From contig NZ_FOWC01000001.1 in NCBI RefSeq assembly GCF_900115345.1, positions 1,612,001 through 1,676,000 on the forward strand: a stretch of 64,000 bases of DNA. The letters run 5' to 3'. The DNA is from Amycolatopsis rubida. GTDB taxonomy: Bacteria; Actinomycetota; Actinomycetes; Mycobacteriales; Pseudonocardiaceae. The notes below the pieces were generated by a model. That model saw only the letters and a program-made list of their open reading frames with translations. It did no database searches and was not told where the DNA came from. Shown here in pieces: positions 1-7,874 of this stretch; the stretch's first letter is position 1; the number at the start of each line of letters is the position of its first letter. The translations under genes were made by a program, and so were the position numbers.

Positions 1-2
1 CG

Positions 3-149
3 TTGGCGAGTGCGTTCAGCCGGGCTCAGCAATTGGAATGGGTCTGCCAGGTGTGGCTGCTGGCTCGCTCCGCTGGTCTTCCGGCTCTGTTGCCGCCAGC
101 GGAAATCGAGCTGGTAGTGGAGAAGCTGAAGGGATACGGCCAGCGATGA
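3..149 (+). CDS. Class II aldolase/adducin-family protein, C-terminal fragment
   Basis: Only the last 48 residues are inside the window; the gene enters from the left edge and stops at TGA 147-149. The fragment has an amphipathic helix with an LEWVCQ-type stretch, followed by LLPPAEIE and a basic tail ending KLKGYGQR. This matches the C-terminal helices of L-fuculose-phosphate/ribulose-phosphate aldolase-like proteins (AraD/FucA family), whose last residues lie near the metal-dependent active site of the neighbouring subunit. The metal-ligand histidines would be upstream, outside the window, so the substrate cannot be judged. The convergent frame starting at 155 follows after 5 bases. Confidence 0.6.
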   Translation: MASAFSRAQQLEWVCQVWLLARSAGLPALLPPAEIELVVEKLKGYGQR

Positions 150-154
150 CCTGA

Positions 155-898
155 TCAGGGAGAGTGGCGGCTCGCCTTGCTGGCCGCCCTGGCCTGGCGG
201 ATACCCGCGCTGTGGCGGGTATCTAGGCTGCGGTGGGGACGCTTGAGGCGGTAGCCGTTCTGCGGCGCGGGATTCACCGTCCCGGATTGCGCCGGGTGCC
301 CAGGCTGGGTCGAAGACCAGGGTTGCGGTGGATGCCCGGGAGCGCCCGGCTGCGGCGGATACCCGGGCTGCGCGGAAACACCGGGCTGCGGCGAAAACCC
401 GGACTGTCCCAGGTATGCCGCGCCAGGCTGTGTCGCACACCCGCTTGCGGAACTTGCCCGGCGTATCCCGGCGGCGTGAATGGCGCGCCAGGGCTGCCCA
501 GGTCGCTGGACCGTAGCCCCCGTCGACAGGTTGTGCGCTCGGAAGAGGCTTGGCGAGCGGGGCAGCAGCATCACGATCGTCGGCAGCCCCGCGATGATCG
601 CGGCAATCCCCGCCGGAGTTGCACGACGGCAAGCACGTGCCGCGAAAGCAAACGCGACAACGAAGCAATCGCCACTACCGCTTGCACAACCGCAGGCACC
701 ACGAGGAAGCGGGCAGGGCGGAGACCGCGTGTCGCGAGCGGTGCTGCGCCGGACAGCACTGCCGTACTTGGCACGGTCAGCAGCGCATGCACGTAACTCG
801 GTCGCGGCCTCGGTTCGCGGCACGGTGATCTCGCTGAGCTGGACCACTCCCGCGAGCACCGGCGCATGGACCCGCGGTTGTTCGGCAGATCCGGGCAT
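155..898 (-). pseudogene. Probable decayed proline-rich membrane protein gene
   Basis: Read on the minus strand, the frame begins with a plausible 36-residue stretch ending VPRTEAATELR. It then becomes Arg/Cys/Ser-rich and protein-like features move to other frames. One overlapping frame (571-867) carries hydrophobic stretches such as VVPAVVQAVVAIA; the first frame resumes with AGIAAIIAGLPTIVMLLP. The C-terminal part has QPG-x-PPQPG-type repeats typical of cytoplasmic tails of actinobacterial membrane proteins. Hydrophobic segments spread over two frames suggest one or more frameshifts in a former multi-pass protein. Alternatively the 247-residue frame may be an intact but unusual gene, or sequencing errors may be present. 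No function can be assigned. Confidence 0.4.
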
Positions 899-930
899 GC
901 CGGGATAACAGGACCAGGCCCGTCGGGGGC

Positions 931-1296
931 TTATGGCAGCGGGACGAGCGCTCCCACGCCCCCTCGCGCGAACTGGGTCGCCAGGCGTTGCGGCAACGGA
1001 TTCGGGTACAAAATAATCGATGCGAACGGCGACGGCGTGTACCCGGCCCCGCCGTTGCTCTGCAGGTGCACGCTGACGTGGACGTTGCGGTCAGCGGGAA
1101 TCTCGAACGACACCGCACCCCAGGAAACGACGTACTGCCGACCGTCGATTCCCGCGAACGGGATGTATGCGCCAGCGTGGAAAACGTACGTGGAAATGTC
1201 GATCGTGAGCAATCGCCGAGGACCGTCGTGCGGGTCGACGTACGGGATGACATTCGGGGTGGAAGCCAGATCTGGTGGCTCGGTCGGGTCAGTCAT
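931..1296 (-). CDS. Hypothetical protein, beta-rich, 121 aa
   Basis: A compact acidic-to-neutral protein with alternating short hydrophobic stretches (LLTIDIS, AYIPFAG, QYVVSWGAVSFEIP, NVHVSVHLQ) that predict a small beta-sandwich. It has no signal peptide and no membrane segment. I do not recognise the family. It lies 16 bases downstream of the zinc-ribbon-like gene on the same strand, so the two are probably co-transcribed. Codon use looks native. The product could be a structural or binding domain, but nothing in the sequence points to an activity. Confidence 0.65.
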   Translation of the reverse strand: MTDPTEPPDLASTPNVIPYVDPHDGPRRLLTIDISTYVFHAGAYIPFAGIDGRQYVVSWGAVSFEIPADRNVHVSVHLQSNGGAGYTPSPFASIILYPNPLPQRLATQFARGGVGALVPLP

Positions 1297-1312
1297 CGGT
1301 CCGGGCCTTCCG

Positions 1313-1786
1313 TCAGGGCGATGAGCGAAGCTTACCCTCGACGGATCGGTCGTCGGGTGCCGAAGACCGGAGAGTCGCGCGCATCCGGCCGATGCGGCGC
1401 AAGATCCGTTCGCGGTTCTTCGTGGCCTTCAGCCAGGCCGGAAGCCTGGCGAGCATAGTCATGCGGGGTTGCTGAACAGGAAGTTGCTGCTCCCGAAGTC
1501 GAGCAACGACGTAGGCTTCGAGGTGGTCCAGGTGTCGTTTGTTGTAGGCCCACAGCACATGCTCGTCGAAGTCGGCTTGCAGCCACAACGGGTGCCGCAG
1601 GAAAGGGTCACACGCGGTCCCCGGCGGAGTTGGCCCGAGTTGAACGCGGTTTCGCGCATCCTGCGCGTGGCCGTAACGACCGCACACTAGCCGCCTCGGG
1701 GCGAACAGGATTTTCTCCGTCGGCGGCGTGCCTGGTACGACGCCGACTTTCGCGCAGCGCTCGCAACGAGGGCAACGAACCAGCAC
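1313..1786 (-). CDS. Zinc-ribbon-like conserved hypothetical protein, 157 aa
   Basis: The N-terminus has a CPRC knuckle followed by a third Cys, and a later VCGRYGH motif that looks like a degraded second knuckle. The middle (LWLQADFDEHVLWAYNKRHLDHLEAYVVARLRE) and the end (TMLARLPAWLKATKNRERILRRIGRMRATL) are helical and resemble an actinobacterial family often annotated as zinc-ribbon-containing protein. In that family the ribbon normally has four cysteines, so this copy may be weakened in metal binding. Function is unknown; a nucleic-acid or protein-binding role is only inferred. It probably heads a two-gene unit with the downstream hypothetical gene at 931-1296. Confidence 0.65.
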   Translation of the reverse strand: MLVRCPRCERCAKVGVVPGTPPTEKILFAPRRLVCGRYGHAQDARNRVQLGPTPPGTACDPFLRHPLWLQADFDEHVLWAYNKRHLDHLEAYVVARLREQQLPVQQPRMTMLARLPAWLKATKNRERILRRIGRMRATLRSSAPDDRSVEGKLRSSP

Positions 1787-1926
1787 CTCATCAGCGGCGA
1801 AATCCCATGCCCACAGCTGCTGGTCGCGAAACCGCTCTCCCGCCGTCGCGACTGGCCGCCAATCCCATCCGGGAATCCTGACGTTCTCCTGTCCGAGACG
1901 TCAACCAGAATGAAGCTGTTCCGCGA

Positions 1927-3360
1927 TCAGAACTGGTAGTACAAGAACGGGCTGAACGTCCCCGTAGCCACCAGGATCGCCGCATAAACCAATCCCACTG
2001 TCATGACCCCGATGCGCAGCGCGGTCGCTCTGCGGCTCCGCGACGACTCCAGCAGCGGGCCGGTCACCGGATGTGCCGGGAGGACGAACACGATCAGCGC
2101 CAGCAGCAGGATCACCAGCCGCTGGTTCGTCAACGCGCTTTCCACGACGTCGCCGAGGCCGCCGAAATCCGGGATCAGCATGTGGCCGATCATCGACAAC
2201 GCGTGGCCAAGATCAGCGGAACGGAAGAAGACCCAGCCGAACACCACGAGGATCAGGGTCAGCACTCGGCGGCCGATGCGGGCGATTGGGCTGGCAGGAG
2301 CGTCGCCGAGGTGGAAGCGGCGTTCGATGACCAGAAGTGCGCCGTGGTAGCAGCCCCAGATCAGGAACGTCCATTGCGCGCCGTGCCAGAAACCCGTCAG
2401 CACGAAGACGATCGACAGGTTCCGGTATGTCTTTCCGGCGCCTGAACGGTTGCCGCCCAGCGGGATGTAGACGTAGTCGCGGAACCAGCGGGACAGCGAC
2501 ATGTGCCAGCGGCGCCAGAACTCCGTGATCGTCACCGACGAGTACGGGCGGGCGAAGTTCTCCGGCAGCCGGAAGCCGAGCATGCGGCCGAGGCCGATCG
2601 CCATGTCCGAGTAGCCGGAGAAGTCGAAGAATAACTGCAGGGTGTAGCCGATCGCGCCGAGCCAGGCCGTCGTGAACGTCATCTGGTTGGCCGGGGTCGA
2701 GAAGCAGGCTTCGACCATCGGGCTGAGCGAGTCGGCGATGATCGACTTCTTGCACAGGCCCAGCGCGAACCTCGGGAAGCCCGCGGCGATGTCGTCCAGC
2801 CGGTGCGACCGCCGCTGCGGCAACTGGTCGGCGATCTCCCGGTAGCGCACGATGGGACCCGCCACCAGCTGCGGGAACATCGCGATGTACGCGGCGAACG
2901 ACACCGGGTTGCGCAGCGCGTGCCGCTCGCCGCGGTAGATGTCCACCACGTACGAGATGTGGTGGAAGGTGTAGAAGGAAATGCCGATCGGCACCACGAT
3001 GTTCGCGACGCCAAGGTCGCCGCCGAACCAGTGCGCGACGGCGGCGATCTGCTGCGTCGCGAAACCGGCGTACTTCCAGATGACGAGCACGAGGACGTCG
3101 AGCGTGATGACGCCGATCAGGATCCGCTTCCGGCGCGTGCCGCGGACGTCCCACGGACTCGGCTCCAGCGCCGGTCCGGCCAGAAAGTTCACCGCCATGC
3201 AGAGCAGCAGCAGGAACAGGTATGGACCGGCACCGATCGTGTAGAACAGCAGGCTCGCGACCGCGACGATGCCGTTGCGCCAGCTGCGCGGGCACACCAG
3301 AACCGCGATCAGCACCGCGGGCATGAAGTACCACAAGAACAGCGGCGAAACGAACGACAT
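1927..3360 (-). CDS. MBOAT family O-acyltransferase (AlgI-like)
   Basis: A 477-residue multi-pass membrane protein with many hydrophobic helices and the AlgI-type core: FPQLVAGPIVRY, FDFSGYSDMAIGLGRMLGF, ITEFWRRWHMSLSRWFRDYVYIPLGG, and FWHGAQWTFLIWGCYHG, which holds the conserved His of the family. Members move acyl (often acetyl) groups across the membrane onto exopolysaccharides, cell-wall polymers or secreted glycans. Length is typical. No SGNH/AlgJ-AlgX-type partner or polysaccharide genes lie next to it, so the acceptor is unknown. The purine-rich GAGGGGG about 10 bases upstream supports the ATG at 3360. The gene stands alone, with long non-coding DNA upstream. Confidence 0.9.
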   Translation of the reverse strand: MSFVSPLFLWYFMPAVLIAVLVCPRSWRNGIVAVASLLFYTIGAGPYLFLLLLCMAVNFLAGPALEPSPWDVRGTRRKRILIGVITLDVLVLVIWKYAGFATQQIAAVAHWFGGDLGVANIVVPIGISFYTFHHISYVVDIYRGERHALRNPVSFAAYIAMFPQLVAGPIVRYREIADQLPQRRSHRLDDIAAGFPRFALGLCKKSIIADSLSPMVEACFSTPANQMTFTTAWLGAIGYTLQLFFDFSGYSDMAIGLGRMLGFRLPENFARPYSSVTITEFWRRWHMSLSRWFRDYVYIPLGGNRSGAGKTYRNLSIVFVLTGFWHGAQWTFLIWGCYHGALLVIERRFHLGDAPASPIARIGRRVLTLILVVFGWVFFRSADLGHALSMIGHMLIPDFGGLGDVVESALTNQRLVILLLALIVFVLPAHPVTGPLLESSRSRRATALRIGVMTVGLVYAAILVATGTFSPFLYYQF

Positions 3361-4007
3361 CGGTGACGGACCCCCTCGGTTCCGGAGGAGACCTTAGCCC
3401 GAGCGGGTGGCTTCGCGGGGCGATGCCCGACGGATCACAGCACGAATCACCGAGGGTGACGGATTTGGGAGGATTTCGCCCTTCGCGACGGGGAAGCGGG
3501 GCGGGCGGTGAAGCTGTGCCGCCGCCGGGAGCCGAGGAAATCTCGTGGGTGCGGGGTGCCGCTGAGAGTGCGGGCTGGGCGTGCGATGGGGCTGTTGCGA
3601 GGGAGGACGGCAGCCTCGGCGAGGGGAGTCGTGGCTGAGGGGGAAAGGCGTTGACCGTGCGATGCGGCGGAGGCTCGGGGCGGCTGAGCGGGAGGCCGGG
3701 CAAGTACGGCGGTGGCTGAGGTAGCTCGGTGGGAGAGCAGTGGCTGGGCAAGCGAGGGCCGCGGAAGGGCCGCGGCCGGGCAAATGCGGCCGCGGGTGGC
3801 CGGGCGTGTGCGGCGAGGGGAGGGGTTGTGGTTGAGCGGGGAGAGCGGTGGCCGGGCGTGTGCGGCGAGGGGAGGGGTTGTGGTTGAGCGGGAAGAGCGT
3901 AGCCGGGCTGACCCCCGCCCGCGGCCGGGTCGGCTAAATGCACGAGCGGCAGCCGCGCGATACGACAGCGGGGGTGGGGGCGAGCCAGAAGAGAAGTGAT
4001 CCCCGGC
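3361..4007. other. Intergenic region with low-complexity purine-biased repeats
   Basis: About 650 bases separate the start of the MBOAT gene from the end of the TetR gene. Frames here are compositionally odd (Pro/Ser/Arg-rich) with no recognisable domain, so I call none of them genes. The DNA is a series of degenerate blocks built from GTGGCTG/GGCCGGGC-like pieces, ending in the 52-bp tandem duplication listed separately. The first 60 bases after 3360 should hold the MBOAT promoter and ribosome-binding site. Confidence 0.6.
3795..3898. repeat. 52-bp tandem duplication, two copies
   Basis: Positions 3795-3846 and 3847-3898 are the same 52-bp unit with one mismatch (G at 3841 against A at 3893). 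The unit starts GGTGGCCGGGCGTG and ends with GAGAGC/GAAGAGC. A period that is not a multiple of three and the lack of a coding frame indicate non-coding DNA. Degenerate relatives extend upstream. Confidence 0.85.
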
Positions 4008-4679
4008 TCAGTCGGTGATCCGGTCCAGCCACTCGCCCATCAACGCCTTCTCCGCCTCGCTCAACCCCGAGACCTGCGGCAACACCGCTCGCAGAGCCGT
4101 CGCCGCTGCGGCTGGGCCGGGTGTCCGGGACACCGGTCGGTCCGTGCTGATCGCCGCGATCACCGCTTCCCGGGCCGCGACCGACACCGCACGGTCGCGG
4201 GAATCCGGCGGCGTCGAGATCAAGCTCAATGTCGCCCCCGAACCGGCGGCGTGGATCAGAGCCGCGGCTAGGGGCTCGGGCACCCGTAGCCGTCCGGCCG
4301 ACGCGACGCGGCTGACTCGCGTCGCGAGGATCTCCAGGGACTTCTCCAGCGCGGGCGAAGGGCCGGGCCGGGTGGTCATCAGCAGGTACAGCGCGGGGTT
4401 GGCCAGGCCGAACTCCAGGTGCTGGTCCCAGCCCCGCCGCAGGTCCTCCAACGGGTCCTCGGCGGGAGGCTGGGCCGTTTTCGCCTCCAGGTAATCCGCG
4501 TAGCCCTGGACGGTGATGGCGTCGAGCAGGCCGTCCTTGTCTCCGAACAGCCGGTAGATCGTCGGCGGCTGGACGCCTGCCGCCGAACTCACCGCACGGG
4601 TTGACACCGCGTCCGGACCGCCGCTGGCCAGCAGGTCCAGTGCGGCCGTGATGATGCGGGCGCGGGTGTCCTCGGGCAT
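4008..4679 (-). CDS. TetR/AcrR family transcriptional regulator
   Basis: A 223-residue protein. Residues 7-55 form the TetR helix-turn-helix: RARIITAALDLLASGG, then VSTRAVSSAAGVQPPTIYRLFGDKDGLLDAI. The rest is the helical ligand and dimerisation domain, with a TetR_C-like GWDQHLEFGLANPALYLLM region. The perfect palindrome TGTTATCG-A-CGATAACA overlaps the first base of the ATG, so the protein very likely represses its own transcript. The spacing fits a leaderless start, with a TATCGT -10-like hexamer 7 bases before ATG. Regulated target genes are not obvious; rlmB ends 36 bases upstream on the same strand. Confidence 0.9.
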   Translation of the reverse strand: MPEDTRARIITAALDLLASGGPDAVSTRAVSSAAGVQPPTIYRLFGDKDGLLDAITVQGYADYLEAKTAQPPAEDPLEDLRRGWDQHLEFGLANPALYLLMTTRPGPSPALEKSLEILATRVSRVASAGRLRVPEPLAAALIHAAGSGATLSLISTPPDSRDRAVSVAAREAVIAAISTDRPVSRTPGPAAAATALRAVLPQVSGLSEAEKALMGEWLDRITD

Positions 4680-4695
4680 GTTATCGACGATAACA
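4679..4695. promoter_or_regulatory. Perfect 17-bp palindrome, probable TetR operator
   Basis: TGTTATCG-A-CGATAACA is a perfect inverted repeat with a one-base centre, lying over the start codon and the -10-like region of the TetR gene. Length, symmetry and position are typical of an autoregulatory TetR-family operator. Binding is inferred. Confidence 0.7.
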
Positions 4696-4715
4696 GTCCG
4701 GTGATTCCAGCGAAA

Positions 4716-5672
4716 TCAGACGCGTCCGGCGATCCGGCGGCGGCGGGCGACCTCGGCCAGCAGCACCCCGGCGGCGACCGAGGCGTTCAGCGATTCCACG
4801 CCTGCCGCCATCGGGATCGACACAGTCGCGTCGCAGGTCTCGCGGACGAGCCGGGAAAGGCCGCGGCCTTCCGAGCCGAGGACGATGACCAGCGGGTCCG
4901 CGGCCAGGTCGAGTGCGTCGATGTCGACCGTGCCGTCCGCGTCGAGACCGACGATCATCAGGCCGTCCGAAGCCCATGCGCGCAGCTGGCGCGTGAGGTT
5001 CGTGGCGACCGCGATCGGCAGCTTCGCCGCGGTACCGGCGCTCGTGCGCCAGGCGACCGCGGTCATTCCGGCGCTGCGGCGTTCCGGCAGCAGCACGCCC
5101 TGCGCGCCGAACGCGGCGGCGGACCGGATCACCGCGCCCAGGTTGCGCGGGTCGGTGACGCCGTCGAGCGCGACGAACAGCGGGGTGTTGCCCGAGTCGC
5201 GCGCGGCCTGCATCAGGTCGTCCGGGTGCGCGTACTCGAACGGCGGCACTTGCAGACCGAGGCCCTGGTGCATGGCCCGGTTGGTCTTGCGGTCCAGTTC
5301 CTCGCGCGGGATCTCCAGGATCGAGATGCCCTTGTCGCCCGCCAGCCGGACGGCCTCGTTGACCCGGTCGTCGATGTCGATGTTGAGCGCGACGTACAGC
5401 GCGGTGCCCGGCACGTCCGCACGCAGCGCCTCGACGACCGGGTTGCGGCCGGCGATCAGTTCCGGCCGGTCGGCCTTCTTCTGCCGGGCCTGGTCCCGCT
5501 TAGTGGCGGCATTGGCAGCGCGGTACGCCTTGTGCCCTGGCCGGTCCTCGGCCCTCGGCGTCGGGCCCTTGCCCTCGAGCGCCTTGCGCCGCTGCCCGCC
5601 CGAACCGACGACGGCGCCCTTCTTGGTGCCGGTCTTGCGGATGGCACCTTTGCGCTGTGAGTTGCCTGCCAT
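4716..5672 (-). CDS. rlmB: 23S rRNA (guanosine-2'-O-)-methyltransferase, RlmB/TrmH family
   Basis: A SPOUT-class methyltransferase of 318 residues. The N-terminal ~75 residues are Lys/Arg-rich, as in actinobacterial orthologues. A substrate-binding domain follows ([19 protein letters not shown]). The C-terminal trefoil-knot domain carries motif 1 [17 protein letters not shown], motif 2 [13 protein letters not shown] and motif 3 [20 protein letters not shown]. The family methylates the ribose of G2251 in 23S rRNA using S-adenosylmethionine. It follows cysS by 30 bases on the same strand, the order seen in mycobacteria (Rv3580c-Rv3579c), so co-transcription with cysS is likely. Confidence 0.93.
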   Translation of the reverse strand: MAGNSQRKGAIRKTGTKKGAVVGSGGQRRKALEGKGPTPRAEDRPGHKAYRAANAATKRDQARQKKADRPELIAGRNPVVEALRADVPGTALYVALNIDIDDRVNEAVRLAGDKGISILEIPREELDRKTNRAMHQGLGLQVPPFEYAHPDDLMQAARDSGNTPLFVALDGVTDPRNLGAVIRSAAAFGAQGVLLPERRSAGMTAVAWRTSAGTAAKLPIAVATNLTRQLRAWASDGLMIVGLDADGTVDIDALDLAADPLVIVLGSEGRGLSRLVRETCDATVSIPMAAGVESLNASVAAGVLLAEVARRRRIAGRV

Positions 5673-5702
5673 GAATCCTCAATCTCTGCTGCCGCGGGGA
5701 GG

Positions 5703-7088
5703 TCAGGAGTTCCTGACCGTCCATTGCGGACCGTTCGGGGTGTCTTCCACCGCGATCCCCGCCGCCACGAGACGGTCGCGGGCGGCGTCCGCGCGGGCGA
5801 AGTCCTTCGCCGCACGGGCCTCCTGGCGTTCGGCCAGCAGGGCTTCCACGAGCGTGCCCAGCGCGTCGCGGACGGGAGTGTCCGAACCGCCGTCCGCCCA
5901 GTCCGGCGACAGCGGGTCGAGACCGAGCACGCCGGTCATCCCGCGGACCGTGCCTGCCAATTCGAGCGCCTTGGTGGTGTCGCCCCCGTCGAGGGCGGCG
6001 TTACCGTCGCGGACCGTGTTGTGCACCACGGCGAACGCGGCCGGGGTCGCCAGGTCGTCGTCCATCGCCGCGGCGAATTCCGCGGAGACCGGGCCGAGGT
6101 CCACCGCGCCTGCCGACTCCGCCCGGCGCAGGAACGACTCGATCCGCCGGTAGCCCTGAGCGGCTTCGGAAACCGCGCCGTCGGAGTACTCGACAGTGGA
6201 CCGGTAGTGCGGCTGCACCAGGTAGTAGCGCAGCTCAGGCGCGCGGTAGCGCTCCAGCATCGCCGGGATCGAGACCGTGTTGCCCAGCGATTTCGACATC
6301 TTCTCGCCGGACATAGTCACCCACGCGTTGTGCAGCCAGTAGCGGGCGAACCCGTCGCCTGCCGCGTTCGACTGCGCGCGTTCGTTCTCGTGGTGCGGGA
6401 ACACCAGGTCGACGCCGCCGCCGTGGATGTCGAACTCGGCGCCGAGGTAGTTGGTCGCCATCGCCGAGCACTCCAGGTGCCAGCCGGGTCGCCCGTCGCC
6501 CCACGGTGTCGGCCACGACGGCTCGCCCGGCTTCGCGCTCTTCCACAGGGTGAAGTCACGCGAATCCCGCTTGCCGCGGGTCGGCGTCTCGCCCTGCTGG
6601 ACCTCGTCGAGCTGCTGTCCGGACAGCGAGCCGTACTCCGGGAACGACTTCACCGAGAAGTACACGTCGCCGTCGACGGCGTACGCGTGCCCGGCTTCGA
6701 TCAGCCGCTCCATCAGCTGGACCATCTGCGTGACGTGCCCGGTCGCGCGCGGCGTGACCGAGGGCGGAAGGCAGCCGAGATCCTCGTAGGCCTTCTCGAA
6801 CGCCCGCTCGTGCGTCGCCGCCCATTCCCACCACGGCCGGCCAGCGTCGGCGGCTTTGGTGAGGATCTTGTCGTCGATGTCGGTGACGTTGCGGACCAGC
6901 AGCACGTCCAGTCCACTGTGGAGCAGCCAGCGGCGGAGCACGTCGTAATTCAGCATGCCGCGGACGTGCCCGATATGCGGCACTCCCTGCACGGTGGCAC
7001 CGCACACGTAGATCGACGCCGTTCCGCTGCGGACGGGACTGAACTCCCGAGGGGTACGGGTCGCGGTGTCGTACAGGTGCAAAGCCAC
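5703..7088 (-). CDS. cysS: Cysteinyl-tRNA synthetase
   Basis: A class I aminoacyl-tRNA synthetase of 461 residues from the GTG at 7088. Residue C29 (YVCGATV) is the first zinc ligand. HIGH is at residues 38-41 (PHIGHVRG), further zinc-site residues are in HLECSAM and [11 protein letters not shown], and [12 protein letters not shown] lies near residue 265. The C-terminal DALR-type helical domain ends [17 protein letters not shown]. It attaches cysteine to tRNA-Cys; the cytoplasmic cysS type is favoured over MshC by length and conserved C-terminus. The GTG is chosen because the family starts just before LHLYDT and a TACCCT hexamer lies 7 bases upstream, a leaderless arrangement. Confidence 0.95.
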   Translation of the reverse strand: MALHLYDTATRTPREFSPVRSGTASIYVCGATVQGVPHIGHVRGMLNYDVLRRWLLHSGLDVLLVRNVTDIDDKILTKAADAGRPWWEWAATHERAFEKAYEDLGCLPPSVTPRATGHVTQMVQLMERLIEAGHAYAVDGDVYFSVKSFPEYGSLSGQQLDEVQQGETPTRGKRDSRDFTLWKSAKPGEPSWPTPWGDGRPGWHLECSAMATNYLGAEFDIHGGGVDLVFPHHENERAQSNAAGDGFARYWLHNAWVTMSGEKMSKSLGNTVSIPAMLERYRAPELRYYLVQPHYRSTVEYSDGAVSEAAQGYRRIESFLRRAESAGAVDLGPVSAEFAAAMDDDLATPAAFAVVHNTVRDGNAALDGGDTTKALELAGTVRGMTGVLGLDPLSPDWADGGSDTPVRDALGTLVEALLAERQEARAAKDFARADAARDRLVAAGIAVEDTPNGPQWTVRNS

Positions 7089-7095
7089 GAGGTAA

Positions 7096-7101
7096 AGGGT
7101 A
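7096..7101 (-). promoter_or_regulatory. Candidate -10 hexamer TACCCT for leaderless cysS
   Basis: On the minus strand TACCCT ends 7 bases before the GTG start of cysS, with no Shine-Dalgarno sequence between. This is the spacing expected when transcription begins at the start codon. Confidence 0.45.
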
Positions 7102-7132
7102 CCGGGAGCACTGTGGGAGACGTCGCAGGACG

Positions 7133-7819
7133 TCAGAGCACGCCGTGCTCCCGCAGCGCGCCCAGCAGCGCGTCCGGCCGCTGCGTCGTGGGCAGCGGGT
7201 CGACCAGGGCGAACTGGCAGCCCAGCGCACGGGCGCCGCCGTCGGCCTCCTCGCTGTCGCCGACCATCAGGGTCTCCTCGGCGCGCACACCGAGCCGCTC
7301 GATCGCCGACTGGAAGATCTCCGGCTCCGGCTTCACCGCTCCGATCTCGAAGGACAGGGTGAACTCGGCGACGTGCGCGTCCCAGCCGCGCTGGCCGAAC
7401 GCGGGCCGGATGTCGAACGCGATGTTGCTCAGCACGCCCGCCTTGCGTCCGCTGCTCGCGACCGCCTTGAGCGCGGCCTCGGTGTCCGGGTACGGCGTCC
7501 ACTGCTCCGGGGCGATGAGCTGGGCGTACAGCGCCTCGGCCTGGTCGCGCCGGGGCACGCCGGACAGCCGCAGCACCTCCAGGTACACCTTCCGGTGCAG
7601 CGCCGGGTCGCGGTCGCGGTTGTGCCAGGCGTACAGGTGCTCCTCGTCGAGTTCGACGGACTGCTCGACCGGCGCGGTCATCCGCCGCATCAGCTCGGTC
7701 TGCGCTTCGACGTCGAGCGTCTCGCCGTCGTCGTCGCGGACGTCGTCGAGCCAGCCGTCCTGCTGCTCAAGCCGGAAAAGAGTGCCGGAGAAATCGAACA
7801 ACACCGCGTTGATGGCCAC
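7133..7819 (-). CDS. HAD superfamily hydrolase-like protein with atypical motif I
   Basis: 228 residues with the HAD Rossmann fold: motif I DFSGTL at residues 9-14, a helical cap ([13 protein letters not shown] ... [11 protein letters not shown]), motif II/III region [11 protein letters not shown] and [15 protein letters not shown], and motif [18 protein letters not shown]. Phosphatases of this superfamily use D-x-D; here the second Asp is Ser (S11), while the nucleophile D9 is kept. The general acid/base is therefore missing, as in some dehalogenases, and activity is uncertain. GTG at 7819 is preceded by TAGGGT at 6-base spacing, suggesting a leaderless transcript. It sits between cysS and the binding-protein/NTPase pair. 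Confidence 0.85.
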   Translation of the reverse strand: MAINAVLFDFSGTLFRLEQQDGWLDDVRDDDGETLDVEAQTELMRRMTAPVEQSVELDEEHLYAWHNRDRDPALHRKVYLEVLRLSGVPRRDQAEALYAQLIAPEQWTPYPDTEAALKAVASSGRKAGVLSNIAFDIRPAFGQRGWDAHVAEFTLSFEIGAVKPEPEIFQSAIERLGVRAEETLMVGDSEEADGGARALGCQFALVDPLPTTQRPDALLGALREHGVL

Positions 7820-7825
7820 GCGCCA

Positions 7826-7831
7826 ACCCTA
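7826..7831 (-). promoter_or_regulatory. Candidate -10 hexamer TAGGGT for the leaderless HAD gene
   Basis: On the minus strand TAGGGT is followed by 6 bases and then the GTG at 7819. There is no Shine-Dalgarno-like sequence, which fits leaderless initiation. Confidence 0.5.
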
Positions 7832-7874
7832 TCGGGCAATCCGGGTGCGCTGCCGCCCGTTTGTGGCGCCTGGC

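Noticed and set aside
3394..3783. A 129-residue minus-strand frame upstream of the MBOAT gene
   Set aside because: Pro/Arg/Ser-rich, no ribosome-binding site, built from low-complexity intergenic DNA.
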